From the NCBI GenBank assembly GCA_041547565.1, contig JBFEUI010000018.1, positions 1-35,491 on the forward strand: a stretch of DNA of 35,491 nucleotides, in the 5' to 3' direction. Each line of letters begins with the position of its first letter. The first letter of the stretch is position 1. The stretch is from JBFEUI01 sp041547565. Lineage in GTDB: Bacteria > Pseudomonadota > Gammaproteobacteria > Thiohalomonadales > Thiohalomonadaceae. The notes under the pieces are model-generated. The model was not told the origin of the DNA, searched no databases, and saw only the letters and a list, made by a program, of their open reading frames with translations. This document shows positions 15,063 through 24,075 of the stretch, piece by piece. A program made the position numbers and the translations under genes.

Positions 15063-15695
15063 CTAGCTGCGTGGCTTGATGAATATCTCCACGCGTCGGT
15101 TGAGCTGCCGTCCCGCCTCGGTGCTGTTTTCGGCCACCGGAGACGTTTCCCCCATGCTGGAGGCATCAAGCCGCCCCGGGCTCACGTTGTAGTCGACAAA
15201 AAAGTCGGCCACCGCGTTAGCCCGCCGCTGGCCGAGAGCCTGATTGTACTGCTCACTGCCTTTGGCGTCGGTATGACCCACCACGAACACATCGGTATCC
15301 CGATACTTGTTGATCGAATCAGCAATGGTGACCAGCGTGTCGGCCGCCTCGTTACGAATGTCTGACCGATCGAAATCAAACAACACGCTACTTTGCATGG
15401 TCAGTTTGAGCAGTTCGCCCTTTTCCGTGTTCAGTTTCTCGATCTGCACATTCTTCTTGTCAAGATCCTTGTTCAGATCGTCATACTGCTTGCCGATGAT
15501 ACCGCCGACCACGGCACCCGCCGCCGCACCCATTGCGGTGTTATCGCCCGCATCACCGACATTGTTGCCAATGACCGCGCCGAGCAGCGCACCGGCAACC
15601 GCCATGCCCTCGGTGTAGTGTGTTTTGCGTTCATCATTTGTGGCACAGCCGCTTGCCAGCATAACGGCCAGGCCCAGGGCCAGAATCTGTTTCAT
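15063..15695 (-). CDS. OmpA-family outer membrane lipoprotein with glycine zipper
   Basis: A 210-residue lipoprotein: lipobox LASG-C gives lipidated C17. A glycine-zipper-like segment (about residues 30-70, rich in GA, GG and AG) is followed by a short coiled region (about 70-95) and a C-terminal OmpA peptidoglycan-binding domain with FDFDRSDI, GHTDAKGS and NRRVEI motifs. The protein should link the outer membrane to peptidoglycan, like YiaD/Pal-type proteins. AAGGAGAG precedes the ATG. It is flanked by its own terminator and a divergent gene, so it is monocistronic. Confidence 0.9.
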   Translation of the reverse strand: MKQILALGLAVMLASGCATNDERKTHYTEGMAVAGALLGAVIGNNVGDAGDNTAMGAAAGAVVGGIIGKQYDDLNKDLDKKNVQIEKLNTEKGELLKLTMQSSVLFDFDRSDIRNEAADTLVTIADSINKYRDTDVFVVGHTDAKGSEQYNQALGQRRANAVADFFVDYNVSPGRLDASSMGETSPVAENSTEAGRQLNRRVEIFIKPRS

Positions 15696-15906
15696 TGCAC
15701 TCTCCTTAATGCGTGTTGTGATGCGATCCTAGATTAGTGTTCGAGCCGGGACTGGTAACCGGTTCACGTATTCTCTTCGACCCGCAAACCCGCCCCCGGT
15801 TCCGTGCATACAGTTGCTACCCAGCCACTATACTAGTTCGTTAAAACCGTACGTACGAATAACGCTGGCGTCAGGCGATGCGCCACAAAGACCCGGGAGA
15901 CAGACC

Positions 15907-17364
15907 TTGCGCGCGATCGTGCACTACACCTCATCACTGCTAGTCCTAATTCTCTATGGGGTGCAGGTATGCCCCTTTCTCGAGTCGCTTAGCCCCTTGC
16001 AGCTCGCCACACCGATTGCCGTGGCGCTCGCCGCGCAGTGGCTGTTACGGCCACCGATCCGCAGCAGGCTGGTCGAATCCGCCGGTTATGAACTTCAGGT
16101 ACGCCGGGCTCTGGGTGTGGACCTGGGGCTGTTTGTAGTCGGCGGCATCGCTGTGGCGACATTCAACACCCTGATCCACGACTTTCCGGTGGTTAGCGGC
16201 CTGAAGGTTGTGATTGGCTTTTTCTGCCTCGGATTCTTCGCCGCTACCGACCTCGCGCTGGAACAGGAGCGCAAACTTGCGCGCCACCTCGAGGCCACCG
16301 GCAGCGCAGTTTCACTGGGCAGGCGCTATTTTCCCGTCTCACGCAAAACCGCCCTCTTCGCCGCAATCTGCGCCACCATGGTGACCGTTATCTTTTTCCT
16401 GGTGGTCAACAAGGACCTGCAGTGGTTGCTGGATGTGAGCGGAAAAGTGTCGCTGCACGATGCGCAAACCTCCATCCTCAAGGAGTTTGCCTTCATCGCC
16501 GCCGTAATCCTTGCCCACGTGCTGAATGTCATCCTCTCCTACGCCAATAATCTGCGCTTTTTCATTGCCAGCGAAAACAGCGTACTGCAACGCACCAACA
16601 GGGGCGATCTCACGGGTCGGGTGCCGGTCAGCCGTAACGATGAATTCGGTATCATGGCCTACCATACCAACCTGATGATCGATGCGATTCGCGCGCGCAG
16701 CGAGGAGATACAGCGGACCCAGGATGTCACCATCCTCACCCTAGCCTCACTTGCCGAGACCCGCGACAATGAGACCGGTGCACATATCCTGCGCACCCAG
16801 CGCTACGTGCGCGCCCTGGCCACACACCTCTCCACCCATCCACAGTTTCGTCATGAGTTGAACGCAGAGGCCATCGATCTGCTGTTCAAATCGGCGCCGC
16901 TGCACGATATCGGCAAGGTCGGTATTCCCGATGCCATCCTGTTGAAGCCCGGCAAACTGGACACGGACGAATTTGAAACCATGAAAACCCACGCCCTGCT
17001 GGGCAGCGAGGCGATGCGGGTGGCCGAACAGGAACTGGGTGCCACCTCCTTCCTGCGCTACGCCAGGGAAATCGCCGAAAGCCATCACGAGAAGTGGGAC
17101 GGCAGCGGCTACCCCAGGGGCCTGAAAGGTAATCAAATCCCCGTCTCCGGCCGCCTGATGGCGCTGGCCGATGTCTACGATGCCCTGATCTCAAAGCGCG
17201 TCTACAAACCCGCCTTCCCCCATGACAAGGCAAAAGCCATCATCCTGGAGGGGCGTGGCCGCCATTTCGATCCCGATGTGGTGGATGCCTTTGTCGCTAT
17301 CGAGCATGAATTTGTGGCCATCGCGGCCGACTTCAGGGACGAGGCATACGGCGAACACGCCTAG
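15907..17364 (+). CDS. Membrane HAMP/HD-GYP cyclic-di-GMP phosphodiesterase
   Basis: A protein of about 485 residues with several N-terminal transmembrane segments (about 8-22, 32-47, 73-90, 100-115, 148-167, 193-212), a HAMP-like stretch (about 215-265), and a C-terminal HD-GYP domain with HDIGKVGIP (333-341), HHEKWDGSGYP (393-403) and a LADVYDAL helix. All key metal and GYP residues are intact, so it is probably an active c-di-GMP phosphodiesterase. I prefer the TTG at 15907, which has GGGAG 8 bases upstream; the frame is open further up to a TTG at 15814 without a ribosome site. It stands alone between divergent and unrelated genes. Confidence 0.85.
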   Translation: MRAIVHYTSSLLVLILYGVQVCPFLESLSPLQLATPIAVALAAQWLLRPPIRSRLVESAGYELQVRRALGVDLGLFVVGGIAVATFNTLIHDFPVVSGLKVVIGFFCLGFFAATDLALEQERKLARHLEATGSAVSLGRRYFPVSRKTALFAAICATMVTVIFFLVVNKDLQWLLDVSGKVSLHDAQTSILKEFAFIAAVILAHVLNVILSYANNLRFFIASENSVLQRTNRGDLTGRVPVSRNDEFGIMAYHTNLMIDAIRARSEEIQRTQDVTILTLASLAETRDNETGAHILRTQRYVRALATHLSTHPQFRHELNAEAIDLLFKSAPLHDIGKVGIPDAILLKPGKLDTDEFETMKTHALLGSEAMRVAEQELGATSFLRYAREIAESHHEKWDGSGYPRGLKGNQIPVSGRLMALADVYDALISKRVYKPAFPHDKAKAIILEGRGRHFDPDVVDAFVAIEHEFVAIAADFRDEAYGEHA

Positions 17365-17486
17365 ACCGGGACACCCCGTCACATTGCCACTGCCCCGCTA
17401 CGGCACCCGCCACATTCAACCATCACACAAAAGTGGTGTAGTATTGCTGCTGGCCCAGCCACAGAGCACACACTCCAATACGCCTA

Positions 17487-17501
17487 TCAATCAAATTGAT
17501 G
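17487..17501. repeat. Short inverted repeat upstream of the ThDP enzyme gene
   Basis: ATCAAT-CAA-ATTGAT is a perfect 6-base inverted repeat about 45 bases upstream of the gene at 17547. The 182-base gap is more AT-rich than its surroundings and presumably holds the promoter; no clear -35/-10 pair was picked out. The repeat could be an operator. Confidence 0.3.
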
Positions 17502-17546
17502 GAAAAGTTTTAGCCCTGCCTGAACCGGCAAACTTGATGCATTGAT

Positions 17547-19193
17547 ATGAAAATCAAAGTCAGTGAACTAGTCGTAAAATATCTCGAACGCTTGGGCATT
17601 GAATACATCTTCGGTATGCCGGGGGCGCACATTCTGCCGGTCTACGACAGTCTCCACAACTCACCGGTACAGAGCATCCTGGCCAAGCACGAACAGGGGG
17701 CCGCCTTCATGGCCGGCGGCTATGCCCGCGCCTCAGGCAAGATCGGCGCCTGCATCACCACCGCCGGACCGGGTGCCACCAACCTGGTAACGGGCATTGC
17801 CAACGCCTTCGCCGACAAGCAACCGGTATTGATCATCACCGGTGAGGCGCCGACCCACATCTTCGGCAAGGGCGGCCTGCAGGAGAGTTCAGGCGAGGGG
17901 GGCAGCATCGACCAGGTCTCGCTGTTCAAGGGAATCACCAAATACAACCGCATTGTCGAGCGCACCGACTACCTGGCGCAGGTGCTCAACCAGGCCGCAA
18001 CGATCCTGTTGTCAGACAATCCGGGGCCGGTGCTACTTAGTTTCCCCTTCAATGTGCAGAACGAACTGGTTGACGAGGCCCTCCTCGATCAGGTCAAGAC
18101 AGCAAAACACAGCCACTCGGTCAACTGCCATGCACAGCCGGTGACGGCATTCACCGAATTGCTCCTGGCTGCAAAAAATCCGGTTATCATTGCCGGCTAT
18201 GGCTGCATTCGCTCCGGCGCCCAGGCGCAGGTCACACAGTTGAGCGAGCAGCTGAACATACCCGTCACCAGCAGCCTCAAGGGCAAGGGCGCCATTAGCG
18301 AACAGTCACCGCTGTCACTCGGCAGCCTCGGTGTCACCTCCTACAGCAAGGCCTACAACTACATTGTGGAGCATGCCGATCTGTTGATCGTACTCGGTGC
18401 CAGTTTCAACGAAAGAACCAGTTACCTGTGGGACAAAAAGCTGCTCGGTGAGCGCAAAATCGCACAGGTCGACACCGACTACCAGCAACTGGAGAAGGTC
18501 TTCAATGCCGATGTCGCCATCAACGGCGATATCCGGGAGGTACTCACCGACGTGCTGCAGCAAATCGGCAGGCAACCGGTCGCCAACGCAATGGCAAAAC
18601 CACCTATCAGCAAGGCAGAAAACGGCGCGGCACCGTTCCGCGAACGATTTCCTCTTATTGAACGCTTTTTTGAACGCCTGGAACAGCATTTCCAGCGTGA
18701 CCTGGCTGTGTTTGACGACAACATCATCTTTGCCCAGAACTTTTTCAACGTCACCAGTGACAACCACTACTACCCCAACTCCGGCATCTCCTCGCTGGGC
18801 CACGCCATCCCGGCTGCCATAGGCGCACGCTTTGCCAACGAGATGCCCACCTTTGCGATACTCGGCGACGGCGGCTTTCAGATGTGCTGCATGGAGATCA
18901 TGACCGCCGTCAACTATCAATTGCCGCTGAATATCGTTGTTTTCAACAACTCCACCATGGGCCTGATACGCAAGAACCAGCACCAGCAATACGGCAAGCG
19001 GTTTATCAACTGCGACTTCACCAACCCGGACTTCCACTATCTGGCAAAATCCTTCGGCATCGAACACCGCAGGGTAGAAAACGAACAGGACATCGATGCC
19101 ATGTTCACGGACAATGACCTTCACGGCGCCATCAACCTGTTTGAGTTCATGATAGACAAGGACACCTTCCCCACCTACTCCTCAAGACGATAG
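17547..19193 (+). CDS. ThDP-dependent acetolactate-synthase-like enzyme
   Basis: A 548-residue enzyme of the acetolactate synthase/pyruvate oxidase family. The catalytic glutamate is E49 in KHEQGAAFMAGGYAR, and the ThDP/Mg motif GDGGFQM begins near residue 440 with the closing NN about 27 residues later. The segment equivalent to the acetolactate synthase Gln loop reads GLQESSGEGGSID, with a Gly/Ser-rich change from the usual sequence. No regulatory small subunit (ilvH/ilvN) is nearby, and the next genes are glycosyltransferase- and sulfotransferase-like. A specialised reaction, such as a 2-oxoacid decarboxylation or carboligation in surface-sugar or small-molecule synthesis, is therefore more likely than branched amino acid synthesis (inference). 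No strong Shine-Dalgarno is seen before the ATG. Confidence 0.8.
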   Translation: MKIKVSELVVKYLERLGIEYIFGMPGAHILPVYDSLHNSPVQSILAKHEQGAAFMAGGYARASGKIGACITTAGPGATNLVTGIANAFADKQPVLIITGEAPTHIFGKGGLQESSGEGGSIDQVSLFKGITKYNRIVERTDYLAQVLNQAATILLSDNPGPVLLSFPFNVQNELVDEALLDQVKTAKHSHSVNCHAQPVTAFTELLLAAKNPVIIAGYGCIRSGAQAQVTQLSEQLNIPVTSSLKGKGAISEQSPLSLGSLGVTSYSKAYNYIVEHADLLIVLGASFNERTSYLWDKKLLGERKIAQVDTDYQQLEKVFNADVAINGDIREVLTDVLQQIGRQPVANAMAKPPISKAENGAAPFRERFPLIERFFERLEQHFQRDLAVFDDNIIFAQNFFNVTSDNHYYPNSGISSLGHAIPAAIGARFANEMPTFAILGDGGFQMCCMEIMTAVNYQLPLNIVVFNNSTMGLIRKNQHQQYGKRFINCDFTNPDFHYLAKSFGIEHRRVENEQDIDAMFTDNDLHGAINLFEFMIDKDTFPTYSSRR

Positions 19194-19209
19194 AGCGCAT
19201 TTTACCTCT

Positions 19210-21054
19210 ATGCCTGTCCCTGACTGCACCATCCTTGCCGAGTTGCTGCAACGCTTCAGCGACTCGCGCTCGCTCAACACCATTGCGAACAGCCTGATTG
19301 AGCTGCGCGACAATGACCGTGCAGAGATACCGCATGAGACGCTGCTGCAGCTTTACCAAAAGGCCATACCAGCGATAGAACAGCGCCTGTGGATTGAGCA
19401 TGCCGACGATAACCTGCTCACACTCTATCAGGGGCTGTTCCGCGAGATGGAGGCACACATCAGTGCCAGTGGCCGCGATGAAAGACATGACTTTGTTATT
19501 GTCATTCCCGTTGCCGACCGTCCGTCACATTTGCGCAGTTGCATACAAAGTATCTTCACGCTATGCGAGCGCTTCGCTTACGGCGGTGTTCATGATGGAC
19601 GATACCGCAAGATAAGCGTGCTCATTGCCGATGACAGCAAGGAACAGCAGAGCATCCGTGAGAACAGGAAGATTGCCGAGGCGTACCGCGACAGAGGGCT
19701 CGACACGCTCTATTTCGGACAACAGCAACAGCTTGAGCAGCTAGGCCGCCTCGACAGCGAACAGCAGGCCGAACTCTCCGGCATCCTCGGTGAGATTAAT
19801 CCCGCACACTTCTATCACAAGGGCGCCTCCATCACACGCAACATAAGCTATCTCAAACTCAACGAATTAACGCGTGACAAAGAGCGCCTGTTATTCTACT
19901 TCATCGACAGCGATCAGGAGTTCAAGGTAAACATCGCTGCAAAAGATGGTGACAGAGACGCGTATGCCGTCAATTACTTCTATCACCTCGATCGGATTTT
20001 CTCACAAACCGGAACGCGCATCCTCACCGGAAAGGTCGTTGGCGATCCACCTGTCTCGCCGGCAGTCATGATCGGTAATTTTCTGGAGGATGTCGGCGCC
20101 TTTCTCTCCAGCATGGCGAAACTCGACCCCGCTGCGGCATGCAAGTTTCATAACAACAGACGGCAGATGGACGATGCCTCCTACCATGACATGGCCGAAC
20201 TGTTCGGCTTTAAGCCTGAGGGCGCTTTCAACGCCTACAGCTGCTCATTGTCCGGTCCACACAGCCAGGTCGACTGCTACCGTGAATTTTGTCGCAAGAT
20301 AAACCGTTTCTTTGACGGCGAACATCCCACGCGCAAGAGCTACTACGAACATGCGGATATTTCCGCCAGTATCCAGCCTGCACGCACCGTCTACACCGGA
20401 AACTACGTCTTCACAGCAGACTGTTTGCGCTATTTTATTCCCTTCGCGCCGCTCAAGCTTCGCATGGCCGGCCCGGTTCTAGGACGCATAATTAAAGCCG
20501 AACTCGGAGAACGATTCGTCTCTGCCAACCTGCCGATGTTGCACGGCCGTACCGTCGAGCACATCGGTCAGTCGGAATTCCGACCCGGTATCGACAGACA
20601 GCACGACACTGTCGACCTGTCTGGTGAATTCGAGCGCCAGTTCTTCGGTGATGTCATGCTCTTTACCATGGAGAAACTGACCGCGGCAGGTTACCCCGGC
20701 ACCGCACTGAACGATGAGCTTATCACTGACACCATGCACGAGACACGCCTGCTGTTGAGCGATAAATACCGCCTCAAACATCTACAGGTAATCGACAAAC
20801 TCATCACGCTGTACAGCCTGTTTGAGGACCAGCAGGCCTGGTGGAACAAAACAGCTGGACTGCATGCGGCAAATCACGAGCTTGCCTTGTTTCTGAAAAA
20901 TGTTGAGTTCAACTTCGGTGTCGATGCGCGTGGCTACAACACGATCAACTCACAACCACACATCGACGCTCGCACTGAACAAATGCTTCAAGCCATCAAA
21001 CATTATTCACATAACAGATTACTGTGGCACAATGTGCTATCCATACCGAACTAG
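19210..21054 (+). CDS. Large GT-A-like (nucleotide-sugar transferase type) protein, function unknown
   Basis: A 614-residue cytosolic protein without signal or membrane segments. After a helical N-terminus of about 90 residues, FVIVIPVADRPSHLRSCI (about 96-113) looks like the first strand of a GT-A fold, VLIADDS follows, and FYFIDSD gives a DxD-like motif (D233-S-D235). The C-terminal half has no domain I can name. The pattern suggests a sugar-nucleotide-dependent transferase, but the protein is longer than a simple GT2 enzyme. It begins 17 bases after the ThDP enzyme and ends six bases before the sulfotransferase-like gene, so the three are probably one operon. Base composition is visibly less GC-rich than in the housekeeping genes. 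Confidence 0.7.
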   Translation: MPVPDCTILAELLQRFSDSRSLNTIANSLIELRDNDRAEIPHETLLQLYQKAIPAIEQRLWIEHADDNLLTLYQGLFREMEAHISASGRDERHDFVIVIPVADRPSHLRSCIQSIFTLCERFAYGGVHDGRYRKISVLIADDSKEQQSIRENRKIAEAYRDRGLDTLYFGQQQQLEQLGRLDSEQQAELSGILGEINPAHFYHKGASITRNISYLKLNELTRDKERLLFYFIDSDQEFKVNIAAKDGDRDAYAVNYFYHLDRIFSQTGTRILTGKVVGDPPVSPAVMIGNFLEDVGAFLSSMAKLDPAAACKFHNNRRQMDDASYHDMAELFGFKPEGAFNAYSCSLSGPHSQVDCYREFCRKINRFFDGEHPTRKSYYEHADISASIQPARTVYTGNYVFTADCLRYFIPFAPLKLRMAGPVLGRIIKAELGERFVSANLPMLHGRTVEHIGQSEFRPGIDRQHDTVDLSGEFERQFFGDVMLFTMEKLTAAGYPGTALNDELITDTMHETRLLLSDKYRLKHLQVIDKLITLYSLFEDQQAWWNKTAGLHAANHELALFLKNVEFNFGVDARGYNTINSQPHIDARTEQMLQAIKHYSHNRLLWHNVLSIPN

Positions 21055-21060
21055 ACGATT

Positions 21061-21645
21061 ATGAATATTTTTATCCTCAATACGGGCCGCTGCGGTTCCA
21101 CCACGTTTATCAAGGCCTGCAAACACATTACCAATTTCACCTCAGCGCACGAATCACTCGACGATGCCATCGGCGAGCAACGGCTGGCCTATCCCGACAA
21201 TCACATTGAAGCCGATAACCGGCTCTCCTGGGTGTTAGGGCGCCTCGATCTGAAATACGGTGATAGCGCCTTCTACGTACACCTGAAAAGAGATATCGAG
21301 TCAACCGCAAGAAGTTTTGCCAGGCGCAACGATTACGGGATCATGAAGGCGTATAGAAACGGCATACTGCAAGGCGATCCCAACAGGCATCGCGCCATCG
21401 ATCTTGCACATGACTATATTGATACCGTTGAAACAAATATTCAGCTTTTTTTAAAGGACAAAACCCACAAAATGGAGTTTCGACTCGAATCGGCCAAGGA
21501 GGATTTCACACGATTCTGGGATTTTGTCGGCGCACAGGGCAATCTGGAGGCGGCCCAGAGAGAGTGGGATGTCAGCTATAACGCATCAAAACAGCAGCAG
21601 AAGCGAAAATTATTCGGCATCAACTGGCCAGGCACACGCAAGTAA
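21061..21645 (+). CDS. Small sulfotransferase-like protein (PAPS-type P-loop)
   Basis: A 194-residue protein. The N-terminus FILNTGRCGSTTFIKA (residues 4-19) matches the 5'-phosphosulfate-binding loop of sulfotransferases, and HLKRDIESTARSFARR (near residue 80) resembles the 3'-phosphate-binding region with Arg and Ser. It is shorter than most sulfotransferases (about 250-300 residues), so part of the acceptor side may be reduced. It starts six bases after the GT-like gene. By position it may sulfate the product of the two preceding enzymes. The gene is AT-richer than the window as a whole. It ends four bases from a convergent methyltransferase gene. Confidence 0.7.
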   Translation: MNIFILNTGRCGSTTFIKACKHITNFTSAHESLDDAIGEQRLAYPDNHIEADNRLSWVLGRLDLKYGDSAFYVHLKRDIESTARSFARRNDYGIMKAYRNGILQGDPNRHRAIDLAHDYIDTVETNIQLFLKDKTHKMEFRLESAKEDFTRFWDFVGAQGNLEAAQREWDVSYNASKQQQKRKLFGINWPGTRK

Positions 21646-21649
21646 ACAA

Positions 21650-22291
21650 TTACTTGTTGATCGTCAGTACCGAGCAGCCACGCTCGGTCGCCACATAGCG
21701 GTGTTCAATCCGGGAAAACTCGGATTGCCACATTTTGACAATCTCACGCTCGTCTTCACGCGCCGCATCATCCATATAGAGCACACAGCGTTCAGCTAAC
21801 GCCTCATGCAGCAACGGCAACGCCGGATAACGTGAGTGCTTTTGGATAAAGCCGGGCGGGCCGTCGATCACCAGCATGTCGATATGACGCTCCGGGCACC
21901 CATCCATTGCATACCACTGATACTCTCTGTGATTGATGACATAACGCTCAAGCGGTGCATCGATGACCGTCGCATAGTTGCTCAGTCCGTACATTGCCAG
22001 ATAGCCGCGCGTCTTGTCGGCATACTCGCTGCCATTCTCAAGGCTGTAGACATGCCCATGGTTATTCATCTGGCAGCATCGGGCCAACATCAGCGTCGTC
22101 AAACCACTGCTGCACTCGAACACCGTTTCCGGTCTGTATTTCAGGCAATGCTCGATGATGAGATTGAGAAAATCTGCAGCCGCAGACCAGTTGTGCGAAT
22201 AGGGAATACCCTTGTGCAGATTCAGCCGCTCGATAATCGCATTATAGGCATCAAGCCCCTCAAGCAAGCCGCTCTTCTCACTGGAACTCAT
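21650..22291 (-). CDS. Class I SAM-dependent methyltransferase-like protein
   Basis: A 213-residue protein of the Methyltransf_24 kind. The SAM-binding region is FECSSGLTTLMLAR (near residues 58-71), followed by the acidic strand end VYSLENGSEY and, later, DMLVIDGPPGF. The gene is convergent with the sulfotransferase-like gene with only four bases between stops, so the two transcripts would overlap at their 3' ends. Substrate is unknown; a role with the neighbouring ThDP/GT/sulfotransferase genes is a guess from position. Confidence 0.7.
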   Translation of the reverse strand: MSSSEKSGLLEGLDAYNAIIERLNLHKGIPYSHNWSAAADFLNLIIEHCLKYRPETVFECSSGLTTLMLARCCQMNNHGHVYSLENGSEYADKTRGYLAMYGLSNYATVIDAPLERYVINHREYQWYAMDGCPERHIDMLVIDGPPGFIQKHSRYPALPLLHEALAERCVLYMDDAAREDEREIVKMWQSEFSRIEHRYVATERGCSVLTINK

Positions 22292-22358
22292 TCACACACA
22301 ACCCTTTCACACAGCCGTGTAGGCTCTGCCGACAACAAAATATACAAACGTGGTGCCC

Positions 22359-22364
22359 ATTATA
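22359..22364 (-). promoter_or_regulatory. Candidate -10 box for the methyltransferase gene
   Basis: On the minus strand this reads TATAAT, a perfect sigma-70 -10 hexamer, 67 bases upstream of the ATG at 22291. A convincing -35 hexamer at the right distance was not found, so the call is tentative. Confidence 0.35.
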
Positions 22365-22406
22365 CGCCTATTTCGCCCTTGTTGGAGGTGGTGCAATAGC
22401 GCCTGG

Positions 22407-22823
22407 CTAGGATCGTATTGCCAGCACGTCACACGGCGCATTGTGCACCACCCGATCGGCTGTTGTGCCAAGTAGAGGCGATACGCCGTGGTGGCCATGT
22501 GTCGCTATTACCACCAGGTCAATCCCGTTTTCCTCGACATAGTTGATGATCCCGTGTCGGGCCGCGCGCAGCGTCACTACCACCTCGAGTCTGGCCATTG
22601 CCAGATTATACTTGTCGGCAATCTCGGACAGTGACAGCTGAGCGTGCTCGGTCTCAAAACGCACCTGCTCTTCATCCTTGTTACCCGTGCCGGCATGGTC
22701 AATCACATGCAACAGGGTCATAGCGGCCTGATAGAAATCGGACAGTTCCGACGCCGCCTCGATCGCAGCTACGCTGTTGTCAGAAAAGTCGGTGGTTACC
22801 AGAATGTTGCGATAGCCTGACAT
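22407..22823 (-). CDS. Universal stress protein UspA family
   Basis: A 138-residue UspA-fold protein: the N-terminal strand YRNILVTTDFSDNS, then the family C-terminal nucleotide-binding pattern VVIATHGHHGVSPLLGTTAD, close to G-x2-G-x9-G-S/T. It probably binds ATP or AMP. I chose the ATG at 22823, just after a GAGGGGGG ribosome site; the frame is open upstream to 22961, but that extension has no family similarity. It stands alone on the minus strand. Confidence 0.9.
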   Translation of the reverse strand: MSGYRNILVTTDFSDNSVAAIEAASELSDFYQAAMTLLHVIDHAGTGNKDEEQVRFETEHAQLSLSEIADKYNLAMARLEVVVTLRAARHGIINYVEENGIDLVVIATHGHHGVSPLLGTTADRVVHNAPCDVLAIRS

Positions 22824-23008
22824 GTTCCCCCCCTCAATAATTTCACAATCTATCTTTGTTTTTATTCCATGCGAACAACATGTGCCGGCATGCCGTTGCA
22901 TTACAGCTGTATTGATTATAGCCGTGTCACACCATACACCGCACGACGCCAACGCGATCACTAACTGTATATGAATATTGGCTGACCCGGCTGTTTCTAT
23001 ACGCCAGC

Positions 23009-23036
23009 CAAAAAAAACGGCCTCATGTGAGGCCGT
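23009..23036 (-). terminator. Rho-independent terminator after rpoH
   Basis: ACGGCCTCA (23017-23025) and TGAGGCCGT (23028-23036) form a 9-bp stem, and eight T residues follow on the minus strand. It lies 28 bases after the rpoH stop codon. A short CTTTT on the plus strand gives weak activity in the other direction. Confidence 0.9.
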
Positions 23037-23063
23037 CTTTTATGCTCGGGATTGGGTCTGTGG

Positions 23064-23915
23064 TTATACTTCAAGCACACCCTTGAGTTTTTTCATGGCG
23101 TTCTTCTCAAGCTGCCTGATCCGTTCGGCAGAGACCTCGTATTTGTCAGCCAGCTCCTGCAGCGTGGTTTTCTCCTCGCTCAGCCAGCGGGCGGCAACAA
23201 TGTCGCGGCTGCGCTCATCAAGGCTCTCCATCGCCTGGTGCAGCATGCGCACATTGCTCTCCTCCCAGTCGTTCTCTTCGACCTGGCTGGCAGGCTCGAA
23301 GCGGTTGTCCTCCAGGTAGGCGGCCGGCGCGAATACCTCGTTATCGTCATCACCGTCGCTGTAGCCGTCAAAGCCCATGTCCTTGCCGCTCAGGCGCGAC
23401 TCCATCTCCAGCACATCGGCAGTCGATACACCGAGATCCCTGGCCACAGCCTCCACCTCCTCGTGGGAGAACCAGCCCAAGCGCTTTTTGGAACTGCGCA
23501 GGTTGAAGAACAGCTTGCGCTGAGCCTTGGTGGTGGCCACCTTGACGATACGCCAGTTCTTCAGAATGTATTCGTGGATCTCGGCACGGATCCAGTGCAC
23601 GGCAAAGGAGACCAGGCGCACGCCCTTGGTCGGGTCGAAGCGCTTGACCGCCTTCATCAGGCCGATATTGCCCTCCTGGATGAGGTCGGCGTGGGACAGG
23701 CCATAGCCGCTGTAGCCACGCGCCACATGGGCGACAAAGCGCAGGTGCGACAGGATCAGGCGGCGGGCCGCCTCCAGATCACCCTCCTCGCTCAGACGGG
23801 TGGCGAGGCTATGCTCTTCTTCAGCGCTCAGTACGGGGATGCGGTTCACCGCCTGGCTGTACGCCTCTATGCTGTGAACCGGAAAATTCCACTGTATATC
23901 GAGAGCCTTTGACAT
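23064..23915 (-). CDS. rpoH: RNA polymerase sigma-32 factor RpoH
   Basis: A 283-residue heat-shock sigma factor. The region 2 core GLSHADLIQEGNIGLMKAV (about 72-90) and the RpoH box QRKLFFNLR (132-140) identify RpoH, and region 4 ends with the helix-turn-helix VSAERIRQLEKNAMKKLK. GGAGG lies five bases before the ATG at 23915; an upstream in-frame ATG at 23927 overlaps that site and is rejected. In many gammaproteobacteria rpoH directly follows ftsYEX; here a response-regulator gene lies between them. Confidence 0.97.
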   Translation of the reverse strand: MSKALDIQWNFPVHSIEAYSQAVNRIPVLSAEEEHSLATRLSEEGDLEAARRLILSHLRFVAHVARGYSGYGLSHADLIQEGNIGLMKAVKRFDPTKGVRLVSFAVHWIRAEIHEYILKNWRIVKVATTKAQRKLFFNLRSSKKRLGWFSHEEVEAVARDLGVSTADVLEMESRLSGKDMGFDGYSDGDDDNEVFAPAAYLEDNRFEPASQVEENDWEESNVRMLHQAMESLDERSRDIVAARWLSEEKTTLQELADKYEVSAERIRQLEKNAMKKLKGVLEV

Positions 23916-23958
23916 GGCGTCCTCCATCAGATGCGCAATATTAGCAAACGTTTAACCG

Positions 23959-23987
23959 ACTATAACACTCGGATATTAATTTTGCAA
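23959..23987 (-). promoter_or_regulatory. Sigma-70-type promoter of rpoH
   Basis: On the minus strand, TTGCAA (23982-23987) and TATAGT (23959-23964) are separated by 17 bases, a good sigma-70 promoter. Transcription would start near 23952, giving a leader of about 37 bases before the rpoH start. Confidence 0.65.
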
Positions 23988-23997
23988 AGCCCCAGTA

Positions 23998-24021
23998 ATC
24001 TACCGCATTACTGCCGTAGAT
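23998..24021. repeat. Inverted repeat upstream of the rpoH promoter
   Basis: ATCTAC (23998-24003) and GTAGAT (24016-24021) are inverted arms around 12 bases that also pair in part. It lies just upstream of the rpoH -35 and downstream of the GGDEF gene on the minus strand. It may be an operator or a weak transcript end; no T-run follows. Confidence 0.3.
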
Positions 24022-24075
24022 CATATAAGACAATCCAATGCATCGTTAGTTCTTGATAAACAGCCCTGGAGGGTA

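Noticed and set aside
17547..19193. Calling the ThDP enzyme IlvB/IlvI
   Set aside because: No small subunit gene follows, the Gln-loop region differs, and the neighbours are unrelated to branched-chain amino acid synthesis.
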